Source: Cellulomonas wangleii (GTDB lineage: Bacteria > Actinomycetota > Actinomycetes > Actinomycetales > Cellulomonadaceae). Taken from it: a stretch of DNA of 64,000 nt. Under the pieces are notes generated by a model, which made no database searches, was not told the origin of the DNA, and saw nothing but the letters and a program-made list of their open reading frames with translations. Shown here one piece after another: positions 33,591 through 43,255 of the stretch. A program made the translations under genes and the position numbers. Position 1 is the stretch's first letter; the number at the start of each line of letters is the position of its first letter. Location: positions 3,534,001-3,598,000 of the forward strand of contig NZ_CP074405.1 of the NCBI RefSeq assembly GCF_018388445.1. The letters are read 5' to 3'.

Positions 33591-34604
33591 GTGCGCGCCG
33601 TCGTCGTCAGCTCCCCGGGCGGACCCGACGTGCTGCGCGCGTCGCAGGTGCCCGACCCGGTGCCGGGTCCCGGTGAGGTGCTGATCGAGGTCGCCGCCGC
33701 CGGCGTCAACCGTGCTGACCTGCTGCAACGCGCCGGCCACTACCCGCCCCCGCCCGGCGCCCCGGCGTGGCCCGGGCTCGAGGTCTCCGGCGTCGTGGTC
33801 GGCGTGGGCCCCCCGGCGACGGCCGTCACGCACGCCGGGGGCGACCCCGCGGACCCCGGCACGCCGCAGGTCGGGGACCGCGTCGCGGCGCTCCTGGCGG
33901 GCGGAGGTTACGCCGAACGAGTGACGGTGAACGCTTCCCTCACCCTGCCGGTGCACCCGGTGCTCGATCCGGTGGACGCCGCGGCGCTGCCTGAGGCGCT
34001 CGCCACCGTCTGGTCGAACCTGTGCGCCGCCCGCCTGGAACCCGGCGAGACGCTGCTGGTGCACGGTGGCTCCGGGGGCGTCGGATCGGTGGCCGTGCAG
34101 CTCACGCACGCGCGCGGCCACCGGGTCCTCGCCACGGCGGGCGGACCCGAGCGGTGCGCCCGCGTGCGCGAGCTGGGTGCCGACGTGGTCGTCGACCACC
34201 GCAGCCAGGACGTGGCGGCCGCGGTACGGGAGGCGACCGGGGGCCGAGGCGTCGACGTGGTGCTCGACGTGCTGGGCGGTGGTGCGCTGCGGTCCAACGT
34301 GGAGCTGCTGGCCGAGGGCGGTCGGCTCGTGGTCATCGGCCTGCAGCAGGGTCGCCGCGGGGAGCTCGACCTGCCCGCCCTCATGGCACGGCGCGGCTCC
34401 GTGATCGCCACGACGCTGCGCGACCGCCCCGCCGCGCAGAAGGCCGCGATCATGGCCGGCGTCCGCGAGCACGTGTGGCCGCTGGTGCTCGACGGGCGCG
34501 TGCGGCCGGTGGTGCACGCGCGGGTGCCGCTGGCCGACGCTCCCCTGGCCCACGCGATGCTGGCGTCCGGCGAGGTGCTCGGCAAGGTCCTGCTGATCCC
34601 CTGA
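33591..34604 (+). CDS. NAD(P)H:quinone oxidoreductase, zinc-independent MDR family (337 aa)
   Basis: Medium-chain reductase of the QOR/PIG3 group. GVNRADLLQRAGHYPPPPG and AWPGLEVSGVV near the N-terminus, LLVHGGSGGVGSVAVQL (cofactor GxGxxG) in the centre, and the catalytic-zinc ligands are missing, as usual for quinone or crotonase-like reductases. Start GTG at 33591 (another GTG at 33582 is possible). A 15-bp hairpin GACCCG/CGGGTC follows at 34617-34631. Single gene. Confidence 0.88.
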   Translation: MRAVVVSSPGGPDVLRASQVPDPVPGPGEVLIEVAAAGVNRADLLQRAGHYPPPPGAPAWPGLEVSGVVVGVGPPATAVTHAGGDPADPGTPQVGDRVAALLAGGGYAERVTVNASLTLPVHPVLDPVDAAALPEALATVWSNLCAARLEPGETLLVHGGSGGVGSVAVQLTHARGHRVLATAGGPERCARVRELGADVVVDHRSQDVAAAVREATGGRGVDVVLDVLGGGALRSNVELLAEGGRLVVIGLQQGRRGELDLPALMARRGSVIATTLRDRPAAQKAAIMAGVREHVWPLVLDGRVRPVVHARVPLADAPLAHAMLASGEVLGKVLLIP

Positions 34605-34639
34605 CCCGCTGACCCTGACCCGCGCCGGGTCGCCGCAGG

Positions 34640-35872
34640 TCAGTCGAGCAGGCCGGCGGCCAGCGCCGGGGCCAGCGCCGGCGTCAGCGGCAGCCGCGGG
34701 ATCAACGTCGCCTGCACCGCGTGGTACAGGTCGGCCTTGCCCGCCCACACGGTGCGGGACACGCGGTTGTCGGGTCCGAGCTCGTGCCACCACGAGCCAC
34801 CGGCACGGTCGAGCACGTGCTCACCGACGTAGTCCCACCACTGCGTGTAGAGCGCCTCGTAGCGGGCGTCCCCGGTGGCGGCGTGCAGGGCGGCCGCCGC
34901 GGCGACGGCCTCGGCCGCCACCCAGTGCATGCGCTCGCGCACGACCGGCTGCCCCTGCCAGTCGACCGTGTAGACGAAGCCGGGCGTGCCGTCGACCGCC
35001 CAGCCCTCGCGCACCGCCGCGTCGAACAGCGCTGCCGCGTCGTCGAGGAGCCACGTCGGCGCGACGTCGCCGCGCGCGGTGAGGGCCGCGCGGGTGTGCA
35101 GGGTCAGCCGTGCCCACTCGAACCAGTGCCCGATGGTCGCCCCGTACGGGCGGAACGGGTGCGCGGGCGTGTCCGCGTTGTACTCGAGGTCGGGCTGCCA
35201 CCCGGCGTCGAAGTGCTCGGGGATGCGCCAGTCGTTGCCGCGCGCGAGCACGTGGACGACGCGCTCGACGACGCGCAGCGCCCGGTCCAGCCACACCCGG
35301 TCCCCCGTGACGTCCGCGGCCGCCAGGTACGCCTCGACGGTGTGCATGTTCGCGTTGACGCCGCGGTACGCGTCGAGCGTCGTGAAGGTGCGGTCCCACT
35401 CCTCGACGACCATGCCCGCCGCGTCGTCCCAGAACCAGCAGTCCTGCGCCGCCAGCGCCTCGTCGAGCAGCGCGCGCGCTCCGGGGCGCCCGGCCGCGGT
35501 GGCGCTCGACGCCGCCAGGACGACGAACGCGTGGGGGTACGCCGCCTTGGTGGTCGCACGCGGTGCGCCGTCGGGCTCGACCTCGGCGAACCAGCCGCCG
35601 TGCTCGTCGTCGTGGAACGGACCGGACAGGGACGCCAGGCCGTGGTCGACGAGGGCCGCCGCGCCGGGCCGGCCGGCGAGGTGGGCGAGCGCGTACACGT
35701 GCGTCGCGCGGCACGTGATCCACAGTTCCAGCGGCCCCGGCGCCGGGCGCCCGACGTCGTCGAGCCGGGCGAAGCCGCCGCCGGCCACGCGCGAGGCGCG
35801 GCCGAACTCCCACAGCCGGTCGGTCTCGGCCTCGAGCCAACGGTGGTGCGCCGGGGTGCTGAGCCACGCCAT
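34640..35872 (-). CDS. AGE-family sugar epimerase/isomerase (410 aa)
   Basis: (alpha/alpha)6-barrel enzyme of the N-acylglucosamine 2-epimerase superfamily, close in length and motif order to mannose isomerase/YihS. Active-site landmarks: NANMHTVEAYLAA (His about 178), YGATIGHWFEWARL (His about 250), RERMHWVAAEAV (His about 312) and GSWWHELG near the C-terminus. Catalyses aldose-ketose or 2-epimer interconversion; mannose, glucose/fructose or sulfoquinovose are possible, N-acetylglucosamine less likely without a neighbouring NAG pathway. It may feed GDP-mannose or the fructose pool used by GH32, but that is inference. Confidence 0.85.
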   Translation of the reverse strand: MAWLSTPAHHRWLEAETDRLWEFGRASRVAGGGFARLDDVGRPAPGPLELWITCRATHVYALAHLAGRPGAAALVDHGLASLSGPFHDDEHGGWFAEVEPDGAPRATTKAAYPHAFVVLAASSATAAGRPGARALLDEALAAQDCWFWDDAAGMVVEEWDRTFTTLDAYRGVNANMHTVEAYLAAADVTGDRVWLDRALRVVERVVHVLARGNDWRIPEHFDAGWQPDLEYNADTPAHPFRPYGATIGHWFEWARLTLHTRAALTARGDVAPTWLLDDAAALFDAAVREGWAVDGTPGFVYTVDWQGQPVVRERMHWVAAEAVAAAAALHAATGDARYEALYTQWWDYVGEHVLDRAGGSWWHELGPDNRVSRTVWAGKADLYHAVQATLIPRLPLTPALAPALAAGLLD

Positions 35873-35941
35873 GGGGGCAGCCTAGCCAGCGTGTCCGCCG
35901 CCACGGCTGCGTGCCGGACCGCACGGGGCGATGATGGCGAG

Positions 35942-36553
35942 ATGGACACCGGTGAGCACCGCGAGGAGCAGACGACCGACCAGCAGCGCACCGACGCGCC
36001 GGGCGGCCACCCGCACGCCGTGGTGGTGCCGCCGCAGGACCGTGCCCGCCCGGACGGCCGGGCCGAGGAGGCGCCCGACGGCCAGCAGGACGAGGACCTG
36101 GCCGGCATGGTCGAGCAGCCCGCCAAGGTGATGCGCATCGGCACGATGATCAAGCAGCTGCTCGACGAGGTGCGCTCGGCCCCGCTCGACGACGCGGCAC
36201 GCGCCCGCCTGGCCGAGATCCACGAGCGGTCCGTGCACGAGCTCGAGGAGGGCCTGTCCCCCGAGCTGCTGGACGAGCTGCACCGCATCACGCTGCCGTT
36301 CACGGAGGACCAGGCACCCTCGGACGCGGAGCTGCGGATCGCGCAGGCGCAGCTGGTCGGGTGGCTGGAAGGGCTCTTCCACGGCATCCAGACCGCGCTC
36401 GTCGCGCAGCAGATGGCCGCGCAGGCGCAGCTCACGCAGATGCGCCGCGCGCTGCCGCCCGGCCAGGTGCCCGGACGCAGCGGGCTCATCGTGCCCGTCG
36501 CGCGCGACGAGGGCCCCGAGGACCTGCGCCCGTCGACCGGGCAGTACCTCTAG
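35942..36553 (+). CDS. bpa: Bacterial proteasome activator, Bpa/PafE type (203 aa)
   Basis: ATP-independent ring that opens the 20S proteasome for substrates such as HspR in mycobacteria. Central helical domain RIGTMIKQLLDEVRSAPLDD ... LAEIHERSVHELEEGLSPELLDEL and FHGIQTALVAQQMAAQAQL forms the four-helix bundle of Bpa; the C-terminus is GQYL, the 20S-docking motif. The N-terminal ~60 residues are disordered and acidic. Start ATG at 35942. It implies a proteasome in this organism although its genes are not in the window. Confidence 0.95.
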   Translation: MDTGEHREEQTTDQQRTDAPGGHPHAVVVPPQDRARPDGRAEEAPDGQQDEDLAGMVEQPAKVMRIGTMIKQLLDEVRSAPLDDAARARLAEIHERSVHELEEGLSPELLDELHRITLPFTEDQAPSDAELRIAQAQLVGWLEGLFHGIQTALVAQQMAAQAQLTQMRRALPPGQVPGRSGLIVPVARDEGPEDLRPSTGQYL

Positions 36554-36599
36554 GCGCACGCCCCCTCGGGCCGGTACGGCGTCAGGCCGGGTGGCCCCG

Positions 36600-37445
36600 T
36601 CAGCCGTCGGCCCGGTCGCCCCGGGCCGTGAGGGCGATCGCGCCCGACACCAGGACGAGCCCCACGAGCTCCAGCCCGTGCGGCCACTGCCGCAGCCCGA
36701 CGGCCCCGACCACCGCCGCCGTCGCCGGCAGCAGGGACAGGAGGATCGCGAACGTCGCGGCGCTGACGCGACGCAGCACCACCTGCTCGAGGACGTACGG
36801 CACGAGGGACGAGCACACCGCGACCGCGACGATGACCAGCGCGAGCCGCGCGTCGTGCAGCACCGGGCCGGACCCGTCGGCGAGGAACGGCGCGAACACC
36901 AGCGCGCCGGCCGCCATGGCGATCGCCAGCCCGCTCGCCCCCGGGCCGCCGGACCGCGCGACCCGGCGACCGAGCACGATGTACGCACCCCAGCAGGCGG
37001 CGGCCACGCCGATCGCGACCAGGCCCGTGACGGCGCCGGGCCCGGCGTCGAGGCTGACGCCCGCCAGCAGCACGACGCCCACCGCCGCGACGGCGATGGC
37101 GGCCCGGTCGCGCCAGCCCCGGCCGGTGAGAGCCGCCACGGCGACGGGTCCGATGAACTCCACGGCGACCGCCGTCCCCAGCGGGAGGTACTGGATCGCG
37201 ATGTAGAAGGTCACGTTCATGGTGGCCAGCACGGCGCCGAACAGCGCCGTGACCGCCAGCCGCCGGGGCTCCCACAGCTCGCGCACCCGCCAGGGCCGGC
37301 GCCAGGCGAGCAGGATCACGGCGGCCACCGAGACGCGCAGCCACGCGACGGTCCCGGCGGGCACCACCGCGAACAGCCCGACCGCGAGCGCGGCCCCCGC
37401 GTACTGCGTCAGGCCCGAGACGACGAAGAGCAGGGGCGCGGGCAC
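36600..37445 (-). CDS. EamA/DMT-family exporter, RhtA-like (281 aa)
   Basis: Ten-helix drug/metabolite transporter. Two EamA halves (first ends near LPLGTAVAVEFIGPVAVAALTG, second near SSLVPYVLEQVVLRRVSAATFAILLSLLPATAAVVG), both with the Pro/Gly patterning of the family. The VEFIGPV motif is common in RhtA threonine/homoserine exporters. Start GTG at 37445. Amino-acid efflux is the likeliest role. Confidence 0.88.
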   Translation of the reverse strand: MPAPLLFVVSGLTQYAGAALAVGLFAVVPAGTVAWLRVSVAAVILLAWRRPWRVRELWEPRRLAVTALFGAVLATMNVTFYIAIQYLPLGTAVAVEFIGPVAVAALTGRGWRDRAAIAVAAVGVVLLAGVSLDAGPGAVTGLVAIGVAAACWGAYIVLGRRVARSGGPGASGLAIAMAAGALVFAPFLADGSGPVLHDARLALVIVAVAVCSSLVPYVLEQVVLRRVSAATFAILLSLLPATAAVVGAVGLRQWPHGLELVGLVLVSGAIALTARGDRADG

Positions 37446-37480
37446 CGCGTCAGGCTACGTCGCGCCCGTGAGTGCGCTGC

Positions 37481-37515
37481 GGGAGGGAGGTCCGGGGTGG
37501 CCCGGCCTCCCTCCC
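37481..37515 (-). terminator. Terminator of the sugar ABC operon
   Basis: GGGAGGGAGG (37481-37490) against CCTCCCTCCC (37506-37515), with CCGG/CCGG extending the stem inside the loop. Immediately downstream of the malG-type stop on the minus strand. Confidence 0.65.
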
Positions 37516-37531
37516 GGTACGCACCGACCGG

Positions 37532-38458
37532 TCAGCCCTTGACCGAGCCCGCCAGCAGACCGCGCACGAAGTACCGCTGCAGCGCCAGGAACACGACGGC
37601 GGGCACGATGATCGACACGAACGCACCGGCGGACAGCAGGAACCACTGCGACCCGCGCGTGCCCGTGAGGTTGAACAGCGCGACCGTCATCGGGGCGACC
37701 TGGTTCGACGACCCGGCGAACGTCAGCGCGACCAGCAGGTCGTTCCACACCCACAGGAACTGGTAGATGCCGAAGGCCGCGAGGGCGGGCTTGAGCAGCG
37801 GCAGCATGAGGCGGAAGAACACCGTGACGTGCGCAGCACCGTCGACGCGCGCCGCCTCGACCAGCTCGCCCGGGATCTCCCGCATGAAGTTGTGCAGCAG
37901 GAACACCGCCAGCGGCAGGCCGAACATGGTGTGCGAGAGCCACACGGCCCAGAACGTGCCCGCCACGCCGACGTCGGCGTACAGCGACAGCAGCGGGATG
38001 AGCGTGACCTGGATGGGCACGACCTGCAGCGCGAACACCGCGACGAACAGGGCGTCCCGGCCGCGGAACTGCATCCACGCGAACGAGTACGCCGCCAGCG
38101 TCGCCAGGAAGATCGGCAACACCACCGACGGGATGGTGATGACGACCGAGTTGATGACGAACGGCAGCAGCGACTGCGAGGAGTCGGTGGCGAGCACCGT
38201 CCGGTAGTTCTCGAGCGTGAAGTTCGGGTTCGTCAGGACCGTCCACCAGCCGGTGGAGTTGATGTCCGCGGCGGGCCGGAACGACGTGACGAGCAGGCCG
38301 AACGTCGGGATCGTCCACACGGTCGCCAGCACGACGGCGGCGACGGTGGCCCAGGGCGACGTCAGGCGCCGCTTGGTGGCGCGCACCGTGGAGGCGACGT
38401 CGCCCTCGCCGCGCGAGGCGGGCAGCACGACCTGGAGGGGGGGCGGGGTGGTGGTCAT
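37532..38458 (-). CDS. Sugar ABC importer, MalG-type permease (308 aa)
   Basis: Inner-membrane permease of the CUT1 class, six helices, with the coupling motif EAARVDGAAHVTVFFRLMLPLLKPAL (EAA...G...LP). N-terminal 30 residues are an unusual cytoplasmic extension. Start ATG at 38458 overlaps the MalF-type gene's stop by 4 bp. Sequence features (NSTGWWTVLTNPNFTLENYRTVL) suggest the alpha-glucoside (AglG/ThuG) branch. Confidence 0.9.
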   Translation of the reverse strand: MTTTPPPLQVVLPASRGEGDVASTVRATKRRLTSPWATVAAVVLATVWTIPTFGLLVTSFRPAADINSTGWWTVLTNPNFTLENYRTVLATDSSQSLLPFVINSVVITIPSVVLPIFLATLAAYSFAWMQFRGRDALFVAVFALQVVPIQVTLIPLLSLYADVGVAGTFWAVWLSHTMFGLPLAVFLLHNFMREIPGELVEAARVDGAAHVTVFFRLMLPLLKPALAAFGIYQFLWVWNDLLVALTFAGSSNQVAPMTVALFNLTGTRGSQWFLLSAGAFVSIIVPAVVFLALQRYFVRGLLAGSVKG

Positions 38459-39432
38459 CGTGCCTCCGCCTGTCGCAGCTGCCGGACGTTGTAGACGATG
38501 ATCGGGATCACCAGGACGAACAGCAGGACCGCGAGCGCGGCACCCAGTCCCTGGTTCCCGGCGGTGAAGCTCTGCGTGTAGAACTCGTTGGCCACGACGC
38601 TGGTGCCGTACAGGCCGCCGGTCATGGTCCGGACGATGTCGAAGACCTTGAGGCAGCCGATGGCGATGGTGGTGAGAACCACGACCAGCGTCGGGCGGAT
38701 GCCCGGCACGGTGACGTACCGGAACATCTGCGAGGCCGACACCCCGTCGAGCCGCGCGGCCTCGATGACCTCCATCGGGATGGCCTTGATGGCCGCCGAC
38801 AGGATCGTCATCGCGAACCCGGCCTGGATCCAGATCATCACGACGATGAGGAACAGGTTGTTCCACGGCTGGTTGAGCAGGAACTGCTGGGGTGACATCC
38901 CCAGCCACACCAGCACCTGGTTGAGCAGACCGATCTGCTCGGGGTTGACCCGCACGTCGGGGTCGTAGAAGCGGTACTCGTAGACGAACTTCCAGATGAT
39001 CGAGGCGCCGACGAACGAGATGGCCATCGGCAGGAAGATCAGCGCCTTGGCGGCGGACTCCCCGCGGGCCCCGTTGACCCAGATCGCGTACAGCAGGCCC
39101 ACCAGCGTCGCGACGAACGGGGTGACCAGGACCCACAGCACCGTGTTGCGCAGGACGACCAGCTGGTCGGGCGAGCTGAAGATCGCCGTGTAGTTGGCGA
39201 TGCCGATGAACGACGAGCCGGCCGCGTCGAAGAGCGAGCGGACGACCGTGCGACCGGCCGGGTACAGCAGGCCCACGATCAGCAGCAGCACCGTCGGGCC
39301 GACGAAGAACCACGCGACGCGGCGTGCACCGCGACGCTCCAGCAACGAGACGACGAACAGGATCAGACCGATCACGACGGCGAACGCCGCCAGCGCCAGC
39401 ACCATCGCGACCAGCTTGTCCGCGACGTTCAT
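38455..39432 (-). CDS. Sugar ABC importer, MalF-type permease (325 aa)
   Basis: CUT1 permease with about seven to eight helices; the EAA loop is EAARLDGVSASQMFRYVTVPGIRPTL. Start ATG at 39432 preceded by GGGAGG. Partner of the MalG-type protein and the binding lipoprotein. No ATPase gene is in the operon, so a shared MsmK/MalK-type ATPase must come from elsewhere, as is common in actinobacteria. Confidence 0.9.
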   Translation of the reverse strand: MNVADKLVAMVLALAAFAVVIGLILFVVSLLERRGARRVAWFFVGPTVLLLIVGLLYPAGRTVVRSLFDAAGSSFIGIANYTAIFSSPDQLVVLRNTVLWVLVTPFVATLVGLLYAIWVNGARGESAAKALIFLPMAISFVGASIIWKFVYEYRFYDPDVRVNPEQIGLLNQVLVWLGMSPQQFLLNQPWNNLFLIVVMIWIQAGFAMTILSAAIKAIPMEVIEAARLDGVSASQMFRYVTVPGIRPTLVVVLTTIAIGCLKVFDIVRTMTGGLYGTSVVANEFYTQSFTAGNQGLGAALAVLLFVLVIPIIVYNVRQLRQAEAR

Positions 39433-39485
39433 CGCACCTCCCGGGCACGTACGAGGATCAGGACGGGCCGAGCCGGGCACCCCGG

Positions 39486-39542
39486 ACCGGACCGCTCCCC
39501 CACCCCGGGCGGGGTCGCCCGCAGGCGGGGGAACGGTCCGGT
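39486..39542 (-). terminator. Intra-operon hairpin between binding protein and permeases
   Basis: ACCGGACCG (39486-39494) pairs with CGGTCCGGT (39534-39542), and CCCCC with GGGGG inside. It sits between the lipoprotein gene stop (39554) and the MalF-type start (39432), where many ABC operons carry partial terminators or RNA-stabilising stems that raise the binding-protein/permease ratio. Confidence 0.5.
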
Positions 39543-39553
39543 CGGGTCACCGG

Positions 39554-40930
39554 TCAGGGCCAGGCAGTCTCGATCTTCGAGAGGGTGTCCGCGGTCGACT
39601 GCCCCGTGATCCAGTTGGTCGACTCCTTCCAGAAGGCACCCGAGCCGACGGCCGCGGGCATCTGGTCGGAGCCGTCGAACCGGAACTCCGAGGCCGGGTC
39701 GAGCAGGATCTCGGCCGAGAGCAGGTCGATCGGGTTCACCAGGTTGTCGGTGTCCAGACCGCTGTTCGCGGTGATCCAGCCGCCACCGGTCTCCTCGGAC
39801 GACGCGGCCGCCTTGAGGTTGGCCCACGTGTCGGTCGACCAGAACTCGAGCAGCGCCTGCACCTCGGGACGGTCGGAGAACGCGGTGACGAACTCACCGG
39901 CACCGAGCACCGGCTTGGTGGAGGTGTCCTCCGACGGCAGGTAGAACGCGAAGACGTCGCCGTCGTCCGCGACGTCGGTGCCGTCGGGGAAGTTCGCCGC
40001 GTAGAACGACGCCATCCGGTGCAGCGAGCACTGCCCGTCGAGGATCGGCAGACCCGCGTCCTGGAACGCGGTCGTGGCGATCGTCGACACGTCGCCGATG
40101 CCGCCGTTCACGTAGTCCGGGTTCTTCAGGTACTCGCCCACGGCGTCGAGCGCCTGCGTCGGCACCTCGGAGTCGAACGCGATCTCGTGCGAGACCCACT
40201 GGTCGTAGACGTCGGGGCCACCGACGCGCAGGACCATGTCCTCCATCCAGTCGGTCAGGGGCCAGCCGGTCGCCTCACCCGACGCGATACCGGCGCACCA
40301 CGGCTTGTTGTTGCCGTCGGCCGCGATCTGCTCGGTCAGCGCCATGAGGTCGTCGAGCGTCTCGGGCACCTCGTACCCGTTCTCCTCGAACTGCGTCGGC
40401 GAGTACCAGACCAGCGACTTGACGCTCGCACCGGACGGGGCCGCGTAGAACGTGCCGTCGACCGTGCCGAGGTCCTTCCACGCCTCGCCCCAGAACTCGT
40501 CCACGTTGGCCGCGACGCCCTCGGGCGCCTCGACGACCGTGCCGGTCGCCACGAGCTGGGCCAGCAGGCCCGGCTGCGGGACGATCGCGATGTCCGGCGC
40601 GTTGCCCGCCTGGGCACGCACCAGGATCTGCTGCTCGAACTGCTTGTCGGCCTGGTAGTCGACCGTCGCGCCCGTGCACTCCTCGAAGGGCTCGAACGAC
40701 GTCATGTAGGGCGTGTCCTCCGGCGCGACGATCCCCGCGTAGATGGTGATCGTCTTGCCGTCCAGGTCGCCGTACTGCTCGAAGTCGGCGCAGTCCACCT
40801 CGACCTCGTCGACCGCGGCGTCCGTGCTGCCGCCCGGCGTCTCGCCGTCTCCCGTGCTGCAGGCTGTCAGCGCGAGCGCAGCCACGGCGCCTGCCGCCAG
40901 CACGCCCGCGCTCTTGCGCATGTGCCTCAT
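39554..40930 (-). CDS. Sugar-binding lipoprotein, alpha-glucoside type (458 aa)
   Basis: Extracellular solute-binding protein (SBP_bac_1/8, CUT1). Signal peptide MRHMRKSAGVLAAGAVAALA with lipobox LTAC (Cys about 26), Thr/Gly-rich linker, then KTITIYAGIVAPEDTPYM and DIAIVPQPGLLAQLV, and WCAGIASGEATGWPLTDWMED, the pattern of AglE/trehalose-maltose-like binders. Start ATG at 40930 or 40921; GGGGGAT precedes the former. No regulator is next to it; a perfect dyad at 40974-40996 lies just upstream. Confidence 0.88.
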   Translation of the reverse strand: MRHMRKSAGVLAAGAVAALALTACSTGDGETPGGSTDAAVDEVEVDCADFEQYGDLDGKTITIYAGIVAPEDTPYMTSFEPFEECTGATVDYQADKQFEQQILVRAQAGNAPDIAIVPQPGLLAQLVATGTVVEAPEGVAANVDEFWGEAWKDLGTVDGTFYAAPSGASVKSLVWYSPTQFEENGYEVPETLDDLMALTEQIAADGNNKPWCAGIASGEATGWPLTDWMEDMVLRVGGPDVYDQWVSHEIAFDSEVPTQALDAVGEYLKNPDYVNGGIGDVSTIATTAFQDAGLPILDGQCSLHRMASFYAANFPDGTDVADDGDVFAFYLPSEDTSTKPVLGAGEFVTAFSDRPEVQALLEFWSTDTWANLKAAASSEETGGGWITANSGLDTDNLVNPIDLLSAEILLDPASEFRFDGSDQMPAAVGSGAFWKESTNWITGQSTADTLSKIETAWP

Positions 40931-40973
40931 CGATCCCCCAACGTCCTCGTCTCGGATAACCGGCGAATCGACC

Positions 40974-40996
40974 CAACGCCGTCCTGGACGGCGTTG
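40974..40996. promoter_or_regulatory. Perfect 11-bp-arm dyad upstream of the sugar ABC operon
   Basis: CAACGCCGTCC, one base, GGACGGCGTTG. 44-66 bp before the lipoprotein start. As DNA it could be an operator; in RNA it could only fold with strain because of the 1-nt loop. Likely a regulatory site for sugar uptake. Confidence 0.5.
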
Positions 40997-41058
40997 CAAG
41001 GCAAATCACCCGACGAGAGGGTCACGATTGGGTCACATCACCCCGACGGAGGCCCAGG

Positions 41059-41859
41059 TCAGGCCAGCACGCGCCGCAGGACCTCGACCGCGCCGTCGTC
41101 GTCGATCGTGCCGGTGACCTCGTCGGCCGCCGCGCGCACCGGGTCGGAGGCGTGGCCCATCGCCACCCCGCACGCGGCCCACCGCAGCATCTCGACGTCG
41201 TTCGCACCGTCGCCGATCGCCAGCGTCTCGTGCGGCTCGACGCCGAGCCGACGCCGCACCTCCTCCAGCGCCGACGCCTTGGAGACGCCGCCGGGTGTGA
41301 GGTCCAGCCAGGCCGACCAGCCGACGGCGTACGAGACCTCGTGCAGGCCGACGCGCTCCACGAGGGCGTGGAACTCCTCGGGCGTGCTGCGCGGTGCGCG
41401 GATGACGACGCGGGTGGCGGGCGCGCTGGCCAGCTCCTCGAGGGTCACGACCCGGTGCTCGCCCGAGAGCTCCCCGGGCGGGAACGGCGCGGACACCAGG
41501 AACCCCACGCCGAGGTCCTCGACGGCGTACAGGGCGTCGGGCAGCTCGAGGGCGATCGCGCGCACCGCCGGCCCGGGGTCGAACGTCACCGAGTGCGCCA
41601 CCGTCCAGCCGGCGGGCTCGTCGGGGTCCAGCCGTACCGTGACGGCCCCGTTGGAGCACACCGCCCAGCCGTCGGTCAGGCCGAGGTCGCGCGCGACCGC
41701 GGTCGCCGAGTGCGCCGCGCGCCCCGTGGACAGCACGACGTGCACGCCGTGCTCGACCAGCGCGGTCACCGCGGCGCGCACGTCGTCGCTGATGACGCCG
41801 TCGTACGACATCAGCGTGCCGTCGACGTCCAGGGCGACGAGCCGGGTGCGGCGGCTCAC
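41059..41859 (-). CDS. Cof-type HAD phosphatase (266 aa)
   Basis: HAD superfamily IIB. Motif [12 protein letters not shown] (nucleophile Asp), motif II VVLSTGR, Lys in KASALEEV, motif [15 protein letters not shown]. Sugar-phosphate or phytate-like small phosphoesters are typical substrates. Start GTG at 41859 overlaps the serS stop by 4 bp, so it is co-translated with serS, a pairing seen in other actinobacteria. Confidence 0.9.
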   Translation of the reverse strand: MSRRTRLVALDVDGTLMSYDGVISDDVRAAVTALVEHGVHVVLSTGRAAHSATAVARDLGLTDGWAVCSNGAVTVRLDPDEPAGWTVAHSVTFDPGPAVRAIALELPDALYAVEDLGVGFLVSAPFPPGELSGEHRVVTLEELASAPATRVVIRAPRSTPEEFHALVERVGLHEVSYAVGWSAWLDLTPGGVSKASALEEVRRRLGVEPHETLAIGDGANDVEMLRWAACGVAMGHASDPVRAAADEVTGTIDDDGAVEVLRRVLA

Positions 41860-43136
41860 CGGACCGGCTCCAGCACCTCGAGGCCGCCCAGGTAGGGCCG
41901 CAGGCCCTCCGGGACGCGCACCGAGCCGTCGGCCTGCTGGTGGTTCTCCAGCAGCGCGACGATCCAGCGCGTCGTGGCGAGCGTGCCGTTGAGGGTGGCG
42001 ACGGTCCGCATGCCGTCGGCCGTGCGCTCGCGCACCCCGAGGCGACGGGCCTGGAACGTCGTGCAGTTGGAGGTCGACGTGAGCTCCAGCCAGCGCTGCT
42101 GGCTGGGCAGCCAGGCCTCGCAGTCGAACTTGCGCGCGGCGCTCGACCCCAGGTCGCCCGCCGCCGTGTCGATGACGCGGTACGGCAGCTCGGCCAGCGC
42201 CAGCATCTCCTTCTCCCACGCCAGGATCCGGCGGTGCTCCGCGGCGGCGTCCTCGGGGCGCGTCCAGACGAACGCCTCGACCTTGTGGAACTGGTGCACC
42301 CGGATGATGCCGCGGGTGTCCTTGCCGTACGACCCGGCCTCGCGCCGGTAGCAGGCGCTCCACCCCGCGTACCGCAGCGGGCCGTCCGACAGGTCGAGGA
42401 TCTCGCCCGAGTGGAAGCCCGCGAGCGCGACCTCGCTGGTCCCCACGAGGTACAGGTCGTCCGCCTCGAGCCGGTAGACCTCGTCGGCGTGCGCGCCGAG
42501 GAAGCCCGTGCCGGCCATGACCTCGGGCTTGACGAGGGTCGGCGTGATGGTCGGGACGAAGCCGTTGCGGGTCGCGAGGTCCATCGCGGCGTTCAGCAGC
42601 GCGAGCTCGAGCCGCGCGCCGACACCGGTGAGGAAGTAGAAGCGCGACCCGGAGACCTTCGCGCCCCGCTCGGTGTCGATCGCGCGCAGCCCCTCCCCCA
42701 GGTCGAGGTGGTCCTTCACGACGAAGTCCGGCCCGTACTCGGCGGCCAGGTCGCGCGGCGTGCCGACGTGCTCGAGCACGACGTAGTCGTCCTCGCCGCC
42801 GGTGGGCACACCGTCCTCGACGACGTTGTCGATCCGCCGCGAGAGCTCGGTGGCGTGCGCCTGCGCCGCGTCGGCGTCGGCCTGCAGGGCCTTGACCCGC
42901 GCCGCGAGCTCCTTGGTGTGGGCGAGCAGCGCCTGCTTCTCGTCGCCCGACGCCTGCGCGACCTTCTTGCCGAGGGACTTCTGCTCGGCGCGCAGCGCCT
43001 CGTACTCCGTCAGCGCGGAGCGACGGCGGGCGTCGGCGTCGAGCACCTCGTCGACGAGGTGCGGGTCCGCGCCGCGCGCCACCTGGCTGGCTCGCACGAC
43101 GTCCGGGTCCTGGCGCAGCAGCTGCAGATCGATCAC
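41856..43136 (-). CDS. serS: Seryl-tRNA synthetase (426 aa)
   Basis: Class II synthetase charging tRNA-Ser. N-terminal long coiled-coil arm (about residues 28-105, binds the tRNA's long variable arm), class II motif 2 [20 protein letters not shown], and motif 3 region [10 protein letters not shown] ... [18 protein letters not shown]. Start GTG at 43136 ([17 protein letters not shown], the normal N-terminus). The tRNA-Ser(UGA) gene in this window is one substrate. Confidence 0.97.
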   Translation of the reverse strand: MIDLQLLRQDPDVVRASQVARGADPHLVDEVLDADARRRSALTEYEALRAEQKSLGKKVAQASGDEKQALLAHTKELAARVKALQADADAAQAHATELSRRIDNVVEDGVPTGGEDDYVVLEHVGTPRDLAAEYGPDFVVKDHLDLGEGLRAIDTERGAKVSGSRFYFLTGVGARLELALLNAAMDLATRNGFVPTITPTLVKPEVMAGTGFLGAHADEVYRLEADDLYLVGTSEVALAGFHSGEILDLSDGPLRYAGWSACYRREAGSYGKDTRGIIRVHQFHKVEAFVWTRPEDAAAEHRRILAWEKEMLALAELPYRVIDTAAGDLGSSAARKFDCEAWLPSQQRWLELTSTSNCTTFQARRLGVRERTADGMRTVATLNGTLATTRWIVALLENHQQADGSVRVPEGLRPYLGGLEVLEPVR

Positions 43137-43255
43137 GCCCCCGACACTACCGACCCTGCCCAGCGCATTCCCCCGGGGGGACCGTCCTGTGCACCACTCG
43201 CGGCCACGACCCGCCCGACCTGCGGCGTGGCCCGCACACCCGTAGATTGCCCGCC

